From Akkermansiaceae bacterium (GTDB lineage Bacteria > Verrucomicrobiota > Verrucomicrobiia > Verrucomicrobiales > Akkermansiaceae): a stretch of DNA of 64,000 nucleotides. Under the pieces are notes generated by a model. It had not been told where the DNA came from. It searched no databases and saw only the letters and a list, made by a program, of their open reading frames with translations. Positions 46,248 through 55,067 of this stretch are shown here, piece by piece. The stretch is taken from contig JANRFH010000033.1 in assembly GCA_030725745.1 (NCBI GenBank), positions 17,943-81,942 of the forward strand, given 5' to 3'. How positions within the stretch are numbered: the first letter of the stretch is position 1; each line of letters opens with the position of its first letter. The position numbers were made by a program, and so were the translations under genes.

Positions 46248-47984
46248 ATGATAGTCATTCGTTTATCCGCTGTCCTCTTCATCGCTTCAATGGTTGATTC
46301 TGCCTCATCTGCAGTCGAGCGGCCGAATATCGTTTTCATCCTCGCAGATGATCTCGGCTATATGGATGTCAATGCCTTCGCCAGCCGGATCACCGGCGAG
46401 GGAAAGGAGAAGATGTTCCTGGAAACGCCAAACATCGATAAACTCGCGGCAGGTGGGCTTTCGTTTTCCCAAGCGTATGCTTATCAGTTGTGTTCGCCAA
46501 CGCGCGCCAGCCTGTTGACCGGTCGGGACGCGCCGGCGATCGGAGTGACGACGGCCACGCCGGGTAGCGCTCGTTCCTTTTACAGCAAGAACGAGAAGCC
46601 GCCCGCAGGCTACATGGGACAGGATGCATTGTATTGGGGTGATCCGATCGAAACGCCACAGGCCTTGCTCAATGGCTCCACTTTACTTGCTCTACCTGCT
46701 GGGCATGAGGGTGATGGCGGGGAGGATGCGTTTACCTTTGCTGAGGCGCTTCCTGCATACCGTTCCGCATTCATCGGCAAGTGGCACCTCGGTGGTCACG
46801 GTGCGGTGGGATACCAGCCGAAGGATCAGGGATTCGAGGAAATCGCTTATTTTGACGCGGGTGGGTCGCCATTTCGGAATTGGCGGGGTCTGTGGGATCG
46901 GAAACAGAAGTATTATCCTGAGATGCCGCAGGACGATCTGCGCATCGGGAAATCCGGCGAAGCAACAGGCGAGGATTACCTGACCGATGACCTGACGGTG
47001 CAGGCGGATCGCTTCATCCGTTTGCATCACGAGACGAAGCCCGATCAGCCGTTTCTCTTGTATTTCTGTCAGTTCGCCGTGCACTCACCCTTTCAGGCGA
47101 AGCAGGAGGATATCGACTATTTCGCAAAGAAACCGACTCGCGGATGGAATGGGCATCAGGATCCGGTGTATGCGGGCATGGTTCGCAGCCTTGATGATTC
47201 GGTGGGTAAAATCATGGCCACCCTTGATGAATTGGAGATCGCAGACAACACGCTGGTTGTTTTCATGAGTGATAACGGAGGCATCGGCTATATCCTGGAG
47301 CCCGGCGATACGCCGGTGACGAACAATGCCCCCTTGAAAGGCGGCAAGGCGATGATGTATGAGGGCGGCATCCGTGTTCCACTGATCTTCCGCTGGCCGG
47401 GGGCGATCCCTGCCGGAAGCTGGAGTGATGTCCCGGTAGGTGCGAGCGACCTGTTTCCCACTCTTGTGGAAGTCGGCGGGATTGATACCGTTGAGCTAGC
47501 GAAGGAGCACCACATTGACGGCAGTAGCCTGAAGCCACTCTTCAATGATCCGGAAAACAGCAAGAAGGGATACAATCGCGATACCTTCATCTGGCACTAT
47601 CCGTTCAACGTGAAACCGCTGGATCCGAAAAACGGCTTTGCACTGACTCCTCATTCAGCAATCCGGAAAGGTGATTTCAAACTCATCTATGATTGGAATG
47701 GCAGTGTCAGCCTCTATGATATCAGAAATGATGTTTCAGAGCAGAACGACCTTTCCGAGTTGAAGCCCTCGGTGACGCGTGAATTGTTTGGTGAACTCAA
47801 TGATTGGTTGGATGAAAACGTAGCTACGAAATACATGCCAGCCCTCAACCCTGATTATGATGCGGACAAGGAGCCGAGAGTCCGGCCTTTTGTGGATCTA
47901 CGTAGGCATTTCCTTGGAGCCGATCGTGCGATCCGAAGCACCCAAGACGACGCCAGGTTCGAAATATTACTTCAGAGCGAGTAG
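46248..47984 (+). CDS. secreted sulfatase (canonical CSPTR)
   Basis: The ATG at 46248 (MIVIRLSAVLF) gives a signal peptide ending near residue 23; an upstream ATG at 46200 is unlikely. About 578 residues. Core motifs are [13 protein letters not shown], the signature [16 protein letters not shown] (Cys about 82), FIGKWHLGGHG, FCQFAVHSPFQAK, FMSDNGGIGY and NAPLKGGKAMMYEGGIRVPLIF. The sequence between the signature and GKWHLG is unusually long, as in the gene at 24055, its paralogue. It is followed 39 bp later by a second sulfatase gene. It needs formylglycine formation by an enzyme encoded elsewhere. Confidence 0.94.
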   Translation: MIVIRLSAVLFIASMVDSASSAVERPNIVFILADDLGYMDVNAFASRITGEGKEKMFLETPNIDKLAAGGLSFSQAYAYQLCSPTRASLLTGRDAPAIGVTTATPGSARSFYSKNEKPPAGYMGQDALYWGDPIETPQALLNGSTLLALPAGHEGDGGEDAFTFAEALPAYRSAFIGKWHLGGHGAVGYQPKDQGFEEIAYFDAGGSPFRNWRGLWDRKQKYYPEMPQDDLRIGKSGEATGEDYLTDDLTVQADRFIRLHHETKPDQPFLLYFCQFAVHSPFQAKQEDIDYFAKKPTRGWNGHQDPVYAGMVRSLDDSVGKIMATLDELEIADNTLVVFMSDNGGIGYILEPGDTPVTNNAPLKGGKAMMYEGGIRVPLIFRWPGAIPAGSWSDVPVGASDLFPTLVEVGGIDTVELAKEHHIDGSSLKPLFNDPENSKKGYNRDTFIWHYPFNVKPLDPKNGFALTPHSAIRKGDFKLIYDWNGSVSLYDIRNDVSEQNDLSELKPSVTRELFGELNDWLDENVATKYMPALNPDYDADKEPRVRPFVDLRRHFLGADRAIRSTQDDARFEILLQSE

Positions 47985-48023
47985 CGGCGAATTTTCACTC
48001 CAATAAAAAATCCATCTTACCTC

Positions 48024-49376
48024 ATGAAATACATTACCAACCTGTTCGCTCTGATCATTGTTTGCCATTCCTTGATCCTAGCAGCCGAAAAACCACTGAA
48101 CATCCTCGTGCTGTATGCGGACGACTGGCGTCACGACACACTCGGTGTGGCCGGAAATCCCGTGGTGAAGACGCCGGTGATCGACAAGCTTTCCACTGAG
48201 AGCATGCGCTTCACGCACAACTGCGTGACGACCGCAATCTGTGGAGTGAGCCGCGCCTCCCTGTTCACCGGGCAGTGGATGTCGCGTCACGGCAACGAGG
48301 GCTTCGTGCCCTTCAAAACTCCTTGGAGCGAAACATATCCCGGCCTTCTCCGGGAAAATGGGTATTTCGTCGGTCACGTCGGGAAGTGGCACAATGGCAA
48401 GTTTCCTGCGGAGCACTTTGACTTCGGTCGTTCCTATTACGGCACGCATTGGATCGAGGAAAAGGATGGGACGAAGATTCATGTGACGCAGAAGAACGAA
48501 AACGACGCGCTGGAATTCCTACGTGATCGCCCGGCGGATAAGCCGTTCTGCCTGACTGTCGCGTTTTTCGCCACCCATGCAGAGGATGCCAATCCGCTGC
48601 AGTTCCTGCCGCAACCGGAAAGCATGAAGCTCTACGAGGATGTGAAGATCCCCGTGCCGGTGAATGCGACCGAGGAGTCCTGGAAAAGGCTGCCTGAGTT
48701 CATCGATGAAAAAAATGAGGGACGCAACCGCTGGCACTGGCGTTTCGATACGCCGGAAAAATACCAGTCGATGATGAAGAACTACTACCGCCTTGCCACC
48801 GAGGTGGACGCCACCTGCGGTCGGATTCTCGCGGAGTTGGAAAAGGAGGGCGTGCTCGACCAAACCTTGGTGATCTTCACCACCGACAATGGTTTCTATC
48901 ACGGCGAGCATGGCCTAGCGGACAAATGGTATCCACATGAGGAAAGTATCCGGGTGCCTCTAGTGATTCACGATCCACGCATGCCAGCGGAGAGGAAAGG
49001 GGAGACTAACGATGACATCACCCTGAACGTGGATCTCGCTCCCACCATTCTGGCGGCGGCGGGCATCCCGGCACCGGAAACGATGCAGGGGAGGGACATC
49101 GCACCGCTGTATCTCGCGGAAGACAAGCCCGAATGGCGCGATGAGTTCTTTTACGAGCACGCGATCATCCGGGATTCGTCATTCATCCCCGCTTCCGAGG
49201 CGCTGGTGCGCAAGGACTGGAAATATTTCTACTGGCCGGATTTCAAGAGGGAACAACTCTTCGACCTGAACGCTGATCCTGGGGAGGAAAACGATCTCGT
49301 AAAGAATCCGGAATATGCAGTAAAGCTTGCGGAAATGCGCGAGCGCTTCTTGGCACTCAAGGCGGAGGCGAAGTGA
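48024..49376 (+). CDS. secreted sulfatase-family protein with CGVSR signature
   Basis: 450 residues with a signal peptide (cleavage near LAA). The first metal motif is [14 protein letters not shown], a form seen in a sulfatase subgroup with WR after DD. The activation motif reads [13 protein letters not shown]: Cys 73, then Gly, Val at the position normally Pro/Ala, Ser, Arg. [11 protein letters not shown] and [29 protein letters not shown] follow, so the second metal site is complete. As I recall, CGVSR is the usual form in this subgroup, so activity is plausible with a tolerant maturase. Confidence 0.9.
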   Translation: MKYITNLFALIIVCHSLILAAEKPLNILVLYADDWRHDTLGVAGNPVVKTPVIDKLSTESMRFTHNCVTTAICGVSRASLFTGQWMSRHGNEGFVPFKTPWSETYPGLLRENGYFVGHVGKWHNGKFPAEHFDFGRSYYGTHWIEEKDGTKIHVTQKNENDALEFLRDRPADKPFCLTVAFFATHAEDANPLQFLPQPESMKLYEDVKIPVPVNATEESWKRLPEFIDEKNEGRNRWHWRFDTPEKYQSMMKNYYRLATEVDATCGRILAELEKEGVLDQTLVIFTTDNGFYHGEHGLADKWYPHEESIRVPLVIHDPRMPAERKGETNDDITLNVDLAPTILAAAGIPAPETMQGRDIAPLYLAEDKPEWRDEFFYEHAIIRDSSFIPASEALVRKDWKYFYWPDFKREQLFDLNADPGEENDLVKNPEYAVKLAEMRERFLALKAEAK

Positions 49377-49421
49377 ATGCACCGACTATTCGATATCGAT
49401 GTGCGTAACACTGGATGTTCG

Positions 49422-50303
49422 CTATTCTACCCCGTGGCGAAGTCGATATTCCCTCGGTGAAAATCCAGTGACTTTCCGGAACTGTCGTGTGAAATAGTTA
49501 CTATCGTTGAAGCCGACATCGAAGGCGATCTCCGTGATCCTTCTGTCGGTGCGGCGGAGAAGGCTGCATGCCCTGTTGATCCGCTGGCCGATCACCCATG
49601 CCAGAGGGGATGCTCCCGTTGCCGACTGGAAGACCCGTAGGAAGCTACGTTGCGACATGTTTGCAATGCTGGCGAGTTCCTCCAGATCTATTTCATGGTG
49701 GATGTTGCGCTCCAAGTGGGAAAGCGCCTCGCCGATGCGTAGCAGTGCTTTTCCGTCAGGTGAGGGACTGCTGCTATAGAAGCGCGACAACTGGCCGATG
49801 AGTTGCATGAATGTGGCGGTGGCCATAAAGCCGAAGCCGGGTTCGCGGGCTTCCAATTCGTGTTCGAGACGGTCAGCGAGTTCGACGATCTGTGCCATTT
49901 CCTTTGCTGCCAAATGAAGCCTTCCTTTGGTGGATTTGCGGTTTCTGCGAGAAGGTTCGAGCGTGAAAAGTGCATGGTACCCAGCCACAGATGTGAGATC
50001 CAGTAAGCCCATTTTGAGTTGGCTGGGCTGGTAGAGGATGTTCACAAGGCGCAGATCTTCCAGATTCTGGTATTCATGTTCACGTGCTCCGGCGATGACG
50101 AAGACATCCCCTGCGGTGAGTTCCCATGAATCGTTTCCTGTGACGTGCAGGCATTTTCCACCGGTGACGATGACCAGCTCTGCGAACTCGTGTGCGTGGG
50201 GTTCAAAGGCTTCCTGAGGCTCCCTTCGTTCCACGCTGATAGGGAACCCATCGGGGTGAAACCAGTCGTCGATTTTTAGAATGCGCCTCATTGGCGGGAT
50301 CAT
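49422..50303 (-). CDS. AraC-family transcriptional regulator with cupin sensor domain (rhamnose operon)
   Basis: About 293 residues. The N-terminal cupin (HPDGFPISVERREPQEAFEPHAHEFAELVIV; GGKCLHVTG) resembles sugar-sensing RhaS/RhaR/AraC domains. The C-terminal AraC DNA-binding domain (~190-290) has two helix-turn-helix motifs: DLEELASIANMSQRSFLRVFQSATG and RITEIAFDVGFNDSNYFTRQFRKVTGFSPREYR. It is divergent from rhaA (gap 80 bp), the classical arrangement for a rhamnose-responsive activator. A start at 50291 (MRRILKIDDW) is equally possible. Direct homology to RhaS is not demonstrated, so no symbol is given. Confidence 0.9.
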   Translation of the reverse strand: MIPPMRRILKIDDWFHPDGFPISVERREPQEAFEPHAHEFAELVIVTGGKCLHVTGNDSWELTAGDVFVIAGAREHEYQNLEDLRLVNILYQPSQLKMGLLDLTSVAGYHALFTLEPSRRNRKSTKGRLHLAAKEMAQIVELADRLEHELEAREPGFGFMATATFMQLIGQLSRFYSSSPSPDGKALLRIGEALSHLERNIHHEIDLEELASIANMSQRSFLRVFQSATGASPLAWVIGQRINRACSLLRRTDRRITEIAFDVGFNDSNYFTRQFRKVTGFSPREYRLRHGVE

Positions 50304-50383
50304 GCTTGTTTTTGGCCAAACAGTGGAGGTTTTTTTCGTGAAATGCAGCCAAGATGATCAAAACCTTAAACCAAATCCTAAAA

Positions 50384-51649
50384 ATGCCGAAATCCACAAA
50401 GTCCATCGACGAGTCCTATCAGTTAGCTAAAACCCGCTACGCGGAAATCGGAGTTGATACCGAAGCCGCTATGGCAAAGCTCGCCACCATCCCGATTTCA
50501 CTCCACTGCTGGCAGGGTGATGACGTCGGCGGATTTGAGAACACCGGAGATGGTCTCAGCGGCGGCATTGCTGTGACTGGCAACTACCCCGGCAAAGCTC
50601 GCACACCGGATGAACTTCGTGCGGATCTCGACAAAGCGCTCTCCCTCATCCCCGGCAAGCATCGACTGAACCTGCATGCTTTCTACGGTGAGTTCGGAGA
50701 CAAGAAAGTCGACCGCAATGAAATCGCCCCCGAGCATTTCCAAAACTGGATCGATTGGGCGAAGTCCAATGGAATGGGAATGGATTTCAATCCCACCAAC
50801 TTTGCTCACCCGAAAGCGGCAGATGGTTTCACTCTCTCTAACACGAAGAAAGAGATCCGTGATTTTTGGATCGAGCACTGCAAGCGCTCCCGCGAAATTT
50901 CCGCAGTTATGGGTGAGCAACTCGGTTCCCCCTGCGTGATGAACATGTGGATTCCCGACGGATACAAGGACACTCCTTATGATCGTGTTTCACCACGCCA
51001 ACGGCTTTCTGATTCGCTCGACGAAATCTATGCCAAAGACCTGAACCCGGCACACATGCTCGATGCCGTCGAGTGCAAGCTTTTCGGAATCGGCAGCGAA
51101 AGCTACGTGGTCGGATCGCACGAATTCTACATGGGCTACGCCATGAAAAACCAGAAGCTGCTCTGCCTCGACGCCGGCCATTTCCACCCCACCGAGGGCA
51201 TCGCGGACAAGCTTGGCACCGTGCTGATGTATGTTCCGGAAATCCTTCTCCACGTCAGTCGTGGGGTGCGCTGGGACAGCGACCACGTCGTAACCCTTGA
51301 TGACGCACTCCAATCCATCTCCGCAGAACTCGTCCGCAATGACCTACTTTCGCGCACGCACATCGGATTGGATTTCTTCGATGCCAGCATCAACCGAATC
51401 GCCGCATGGACGATAGGCACACGCAACACTCTCAAGTCTCTTCTCATGGCTCTTCTTGAACCAGCCGCTCTTAAAGAAGCGGAAGCAAACGGAGATCTCA
51501 CCACACGCCTTGCATTAATGGAGGAACTCAAAACCCTGCCATGGGGCGCGGTCTGGGATCGGTATTGTGAGACTCAGGACGTTCCCGCCGGAATGGCATG
51601 GCTGGACGAGACCAAGAAATACGAGAGTGAAGTGCTTTCGAAGCGCTAA
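50384..51649 (+). CDS. rhaA: L-rhamnose isomerase
   Basis: The start at 50384 ([19 protein letters not shown]) fits the family; the longer frame from 50354 has weak context. About 421 residues. Signatures are [62 protein letters not shown] and [28 protein letters not shown]; the metal-binding Glu, Asp and His residues are in these stretches. It converts rhamnose to rhamnulose. It is the first gene of an operon rhaA-permease-small membrane protein-GH78-like. No rhaB or rhaD is in the window. Codon third positions are C-rich, unlike plus-strand genes in the first 20 kb. Confidence 0.97.
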   Translation: MPKSTKSIDESYQLAKTRYAEIGVDTEAAMAKLATIPISLHCWQGDDVGGFENTGDGLSGGIAVTGNYPGKARTPDELRADLDKALSLIPGKHRLNLHAFYGEFGDKKVDRNEIAPEHFQNWIDWAKSNGMGMDFNPTNFAHPKAADGFTLSNTKKEIRDFWIEHCKRSREISAVMGEQLGSPCVMNMWIPDGYKDTPYDRVSPRQRLSDSLDEIYAKDLNPAHMLDAVECKLFGIGSESYVVGSHEFYMGYAMKNQKLLCLDAGHFHPTEGIADKLGTVLMYVPEILLHVSRGVRWDSDHVVTLDDALQSISAELVRNDLLSRTHIGLDFFDASINRIAAWTIGTRNTLKSLLMALLEPAALKEAEANGDLTTRLALMEELKTLPWGAVWDRYCETQDVPAGMAWLDETKKYESEVLSKR

Positions 51650-51686
51650 GAAATGATCTTAGATAACCCCCAACCCAAAAACCCAT

Positions 51687-53114
51687 ATGACAGTTCACAC
51701 TGATGAAGAAGCCGTCGAGGAAATCGTCGGCGGAGAATACGAGCGCGAGCCGGTTCCAGCAAAAGCGCAGAAAGGCCCCAAAGCTTTCTGGGGAATGTAT
51801 GCTGGAGAGCACGCCGCAGGCACCGAGTTCATGATCGGGCCATTGTTCCTAGCCGCTGGAGCCAGCCTCAAGGATCTTACCATCGGCCTCCTGCTCGGTA
51901 ACATACTGGCAGTATTAACATGGCGCTACCTCGTGGTGCCTATCGCCATGAACCGCCGCCTGACTCTATACAACCAACTCGAGAAAATCGCAGGTGGCAA
52001 CATGGTGAAGATCTACAATATCACTAACGGGATACTCTTCTGTTTCCTAGCCGGAGCGATGATCACTGTCTCGGCATCCGCTGTCGGTGTGCCATTTAAT
52101 GTCAATTTCGAAGTCCCAGAGGCTACCTTTGGACTTAGCGGAGCTGGATTTACCACCATCGTCGCCATTGTAGGCATCGTCATCGCAGCAGTCGCGGCTG
52201 CGGGATATAATACCGTAGCTCGCTTTGCGAACATCGCGGCACCATGGATGATTCTCGTCTTTGTCGCTTGCGGTGTCGTTTCCCTCGCACAAATGGACGC
52301 TCATTCATTCAGCGCACTCAATGCGATTTGGAATGACGGTGTCTCCTTCGTGCAAACGAAGAACGGCGCCGCTGATTTCGGCCTCGGAAAGATCATCATC
52401 TTCTCATGGCTCTGCAATGCTGCTATGCACCTCGGAATGGCGGATCTTTCGATCTTCCGTTTTGCGAAAACAAAATCCGCAGGATGGGCTCCGTCCGTGG
52501 GTATGTTTCTCGGCCACTACATGGCTTGGATCTGTGCTGCGCTTCTCCTTGCCGCCCTTATTGCCACCAATCCAGACGCAACACTGGACGCCCAAGGTAA
52601 AGTCCAGGCAAACCCCGGCTTCCTCGCATGGAATGCCCTCGGCTGGACTGGAATCATCGTCGTGGTCATCGCAGGGTGGACTACCGCGAACCCTACGATT
52701 TACCGCGCAGGTCTTGCCTTCCAGAGCCTATTCAAAAACGCTCCGCGAGCAACCGGTGTGATTATCGCCGGCGCCATCGCGACTATCGCAGGTGCCTTCC
52801 CGAATCTCTCCGCACAGCTTCTCGGCTTCGTCGGAACCTACGGGATGATCCTCGGCCCCATGGGCGCGATCATTTTCGTGAACCATTACTTTGCGAAACG
52901 CCTCGGCTTCCACACAGATGCGGCAGACGCCACGGGCTCGAAGTTCAACATGGCGGTGCTACTAGCATGGCTGATACCCGTCGTCCCCGGACTCTACATG
53001 ATTCTCGGTAAGGGAATCTTCGCTGCCTACCTCGTGATCCCCGCTTGGATCGCATCCGCCCTCCTCTACGTGATCCTCGGTAAAATGATGTTCGCCAACA
53101 AAACCCAAGCCTAA
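51687..53114 (+). CDS. NCS1-family permease, candidate rhamnose transporter
   Basis: 475 residues with about 11-12 membrane segments, beginning after WGMYAGEHAAGTEFMIGPLFLAAGASL. Sequence and topology match purine-cytosine permease (NCS1, LeuT-fold) proteins: CNAAMHLGMADLSIFRF in the middle and WTTANPTIYRAGLAFQSL. NCS1 members usually carry nucleobases or hydantoins; here the gene is 37 bp after rhaA and 4 bp before a small membrane protein, then a rhamnosidase-like gene, with no other sugar transporter nearby. Rhamnose or a rhamnose oligosaccharide is therefore the inferred substrate, not shown by motif. Confidence 0.85.
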   Translation: MTVHTDEEAVEEIVGGEYEREPVPAKAQKGPKAFWGMYAGEHAAGTEFMIGPLFLAAGASLKDLTIGLLLGNILAVLTWRYLVVPIAMNRRLTLYNQLEKIAGGNMVKIYNITNGILFCFLAGAMITVSASAVGVPFNVNFEVPEATFGLSGAGFTTIVAIVGIVIAAVAAAGYNTVARFANIAAPWMILVFVACGVVSLAQMDAHSFSALNAIWNDGVSFVQTKNGAADFGLGKIIIFSWLCNAAMHLGMADLSIFRFAKTKSAGWAPSVGMFLGHYMAWICAALLLAALIATNPDATLDAQGKVQANPGFLAWNALGWTGIIVVVIAGWTTANPTIYRAGLAFQSLFKNAPRATGVIIAGAIATIAGAFPNLSAQLLGFVGTYGMILGPMGAIIFVNHYFAKRLGFHTDAADATGSKFNMAVLLAWLIPVVPGLYMILGKGIFAAYLVIPAWIASALLYVILGKMMFANKTQA

Positions 53115-53118
53115 ACCC

Positions 53119-53295
53119 ATGAAAAATCTAACCGCCATCGCCAAACCCGTCAGCTGGGCATCGCTCCTCCTGATCGTTGTTCCGCCCATCCTGTATTTCA
53201 CGGGAGCCATTGGATCCCCATTGATGACCCAGCTCCTCCTCGCCGGAACCTTCATTTGGTTCGTCTCGGCCTCGATGTGGATGAAATCCGAATAA
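53119..53295 (+). CDS. 58-residue two-helix membrane protein
   Basis: The ATG at 53119 is 4 bp after the permease stop, and the ORF is open to TAA at 53295. The protein is MKNLTAIAKPVSW... with two hydrophobic segments: about residues 12-29 (SWASLLLIVVPPILYFTG) and 35-54 (PLMTQLLLAGTFIWFVSA). It is followed 10 bp later by the GH78-like gene, so it lies inside the rhamnose operon. It shows no known family to me. Its position suggests a small subunit or stabiliser of the permease. Confidence 0.72.
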   Translation: MKNLTAIAKPVSWASLLLIVVPPILYFTGAIGSPLMTQLLLAGTFIWFVSASMWMKSE

Positions 53296-53305
53296 GCTCC
53301 TCGGC

Positions 53306-55030
53306 ATGAAAAAATTCCCACTCATTCTGGTGGCAAGCTTGTTTTGCCACCAACAATGCCCCGCGCTCCCACCGTCCCTTCAGGATAGTGTGGAGAAGAG
53401 CCCACTTTCATCATTCGTTGTTCGACCGACCCGTATCGTTTGGACGACGGAGAACGGGGTGGAAAACTCGGAGAACCTCCTCAAACCGCACAGCGGACAG
53501 GCGGTGCTGATCGAACCGTTGCCACCTCTTGTGCTCCAGCCCGGCGGAGGCTTGGTCATCGACTTCGGGGTTGAAATCGCCGGGATGGTCGAGCTTTTCA
53601 CCACTCTCACCGAGAGCAAGGAAATGCCCACGCTGCGTGTGCGTTTCGGCGAGTCCGTGGCGGAAACCATGTCGGAGATCGATGAGCGCGGATCCCAGAA
53701 CGATCATGCGCTGCGAGACATGACCGTAAAAATCCCTTGGCTGGGCAAAACCACCCTTGGCCCCAGTGGCTTTCGTTTCGTCCGCATCGACAATGTGGAT
53801 GAAAAAATCACAGCAGAGCTTAGCCAAGTTCATGCGATTCTCACTCTGCGCGATGTGCCCTACATCGGCTCGTTCAAATGCTCAGACGAGCGATTGGATA
53901 AAATCTGGGAAACTGGCGCATACACCGTCCACCTCAACATGCAGGAATACCTCTGGGACGGTATCAAACGCGATCGCCTTGTCTGGCTCGGCGACATGCA
54001 CCCGGAGGTCAGCGTGATCAATACGGTTTTCGGTCACAACGACGTGGTTCCGAAGAGTCTCGATATGATACGAGAAGTGACACCTGTCACCGAGTGGATG
54101 AACGGCATCAGCTCCTACTCGATGTGGTGGATCCTGATTCATGAGGAATGGTATCAGAATCACGGAAATCTTGAATATCTCAAAGAGCAGCAGCCTTACA
54201 TGACCGCCCTTCTCGAAAGACTCGCCACTTTCGTGGATGAGGACGGAAAGGAAAAACTCGATGGCATGCGTTTCCTTGATTGGCCGACTTTCGAAAATAA
54301 AACCGCTGTGCACGAAGGCCTCCAGGCGATGATGGCTCTCACCATGGAAAGCGGCGCGCGCATGGCGGTGATCTTTGGTGACAAAGCGACCGAGAAACTC
54401 TGCAAGGATACCTCGGCCCTTCTCCGCAAGCATGTCCCCGAAGCCAGTGGACGCAAATCACCCGCCGCGCTTCTCTCGCTGGCCGGTCTCCGCGATGTGG
54501 ATGACGTTTCCGAAAATGTTCTCAAAAAAGACGGCCCGAAGGATCTCAGTACCTTTTACGGTTTCTATGTTCTCAATGCACTAGCCAAGTCCGGCGATAT
54601 CGACACCGGCCTCGATTTTATCAGCCAATACTGGGGAGGCATGCTCGATTTAGGAGCGACCACTTTCTGGGAAGACTTCGATCTCGCATGGACTGAAAAC
54701 GCGGGGCGTATCGACGAGCCGGTGGCTCCGGGAAAGAAAGATCTACACGGTGATTTCGGTGCCCACTGTTATGTCGGATTTCGCCATAGCTTCTGCCACG
54801 GCTGGGCGGGTGGACCCACCGCATGGCTGAGCAAAAACGTGCTCGGTATCACGCCTGCAGCTCCCGGCTTTACCAAAGTGAGGATTGCTCCCCGGCTTGG
54901 CCGCCTGAAATGGGCGGAGGGAACCTACCCGACACCTAAGGGCGTTATCCATGTTCGTCACGATAAGCAGGCCGATGGCTCCATCAAGTCCGTCATCAAG
55001 CTTCCGGATGGTGTGGAGCAGGTGGATTAA
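53306..55030 (+). CDS. short GH78-like (alpha-L-rhamnosidase-related) secreted protein
   Basis: 574 residues with a signal peptide (about 18 residues). It lacks the long N-terminal sandwiches of full GH78. It begins with a beta domain (LVIDFGVEIAGMVELF) and goes straight to the (alpha/alpha)6 region: DGIKRDRLVWLGDMHPEVSV replaces the DCP-RE-GWTGD motif, with Asp where the general acid Glu usually stands, and LGATTFWEDFDLAW is the second catalytic segment. The tail FCHGWAGGPTAWL is the standard C-terminal sandwich start. It is the last gene of the rhaA operon. It could be an active variant or a different sugar-releasing enzyme. A decayed relative lies at 20766-20858. Confidence 0.85.
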   Translation: MKKFPLILVASLFCHQQCPALPPSLQDSVEKSPLSSFVVRPTRIVWTTENGVENSENLLKPHSGQAVLIEPLPPLVLQPGGGLVIDFGVEIAGMVELFTTLTESKEMPTLRVRFGESVAETMSEIDERGSQNDHALRDMTVKIPWLGKTTLGPSGFRFVRIDNVDEKITAELSQVHAILTLRDVPYIGSFKCSDERLDKIWETGAYTVHLNMQEYLWDGIKRDRLVWLGDMHPEVSVINTVFGHNDVVPKSLDMIREVTPVTEWMNGISSYSMWWILIHEEWYQNHGNLEYLKEQQPYMTALLERLATFVDEDGKEKLDGMRFLDWPTFENKTAVHEGLQAMMALTMESGARMAVIFGDKATEKLCKDTSALLRKHVPEASGRKSPAALLSLAGLRDVDDVSENVLKKDGPKDLSTFYGFYVLNALAKSGDIDTGLDFISQYWGGMLDLGATTFWEDFDLAWTENAGRIDEPVAPGKKDLHGDFGAHCYVGFRHSFCHGWAGGPTAWLSKNVLGITPAAPGFTKVRIAPRLGRLKWAEGTYPTPKGVIHVRHDKQADGSIKSVIKLPDGVEQVD

Positions 55031-55067
55031 TAGAACCCACACACTTGTTGGTGTAGGAGCCTCCCAT

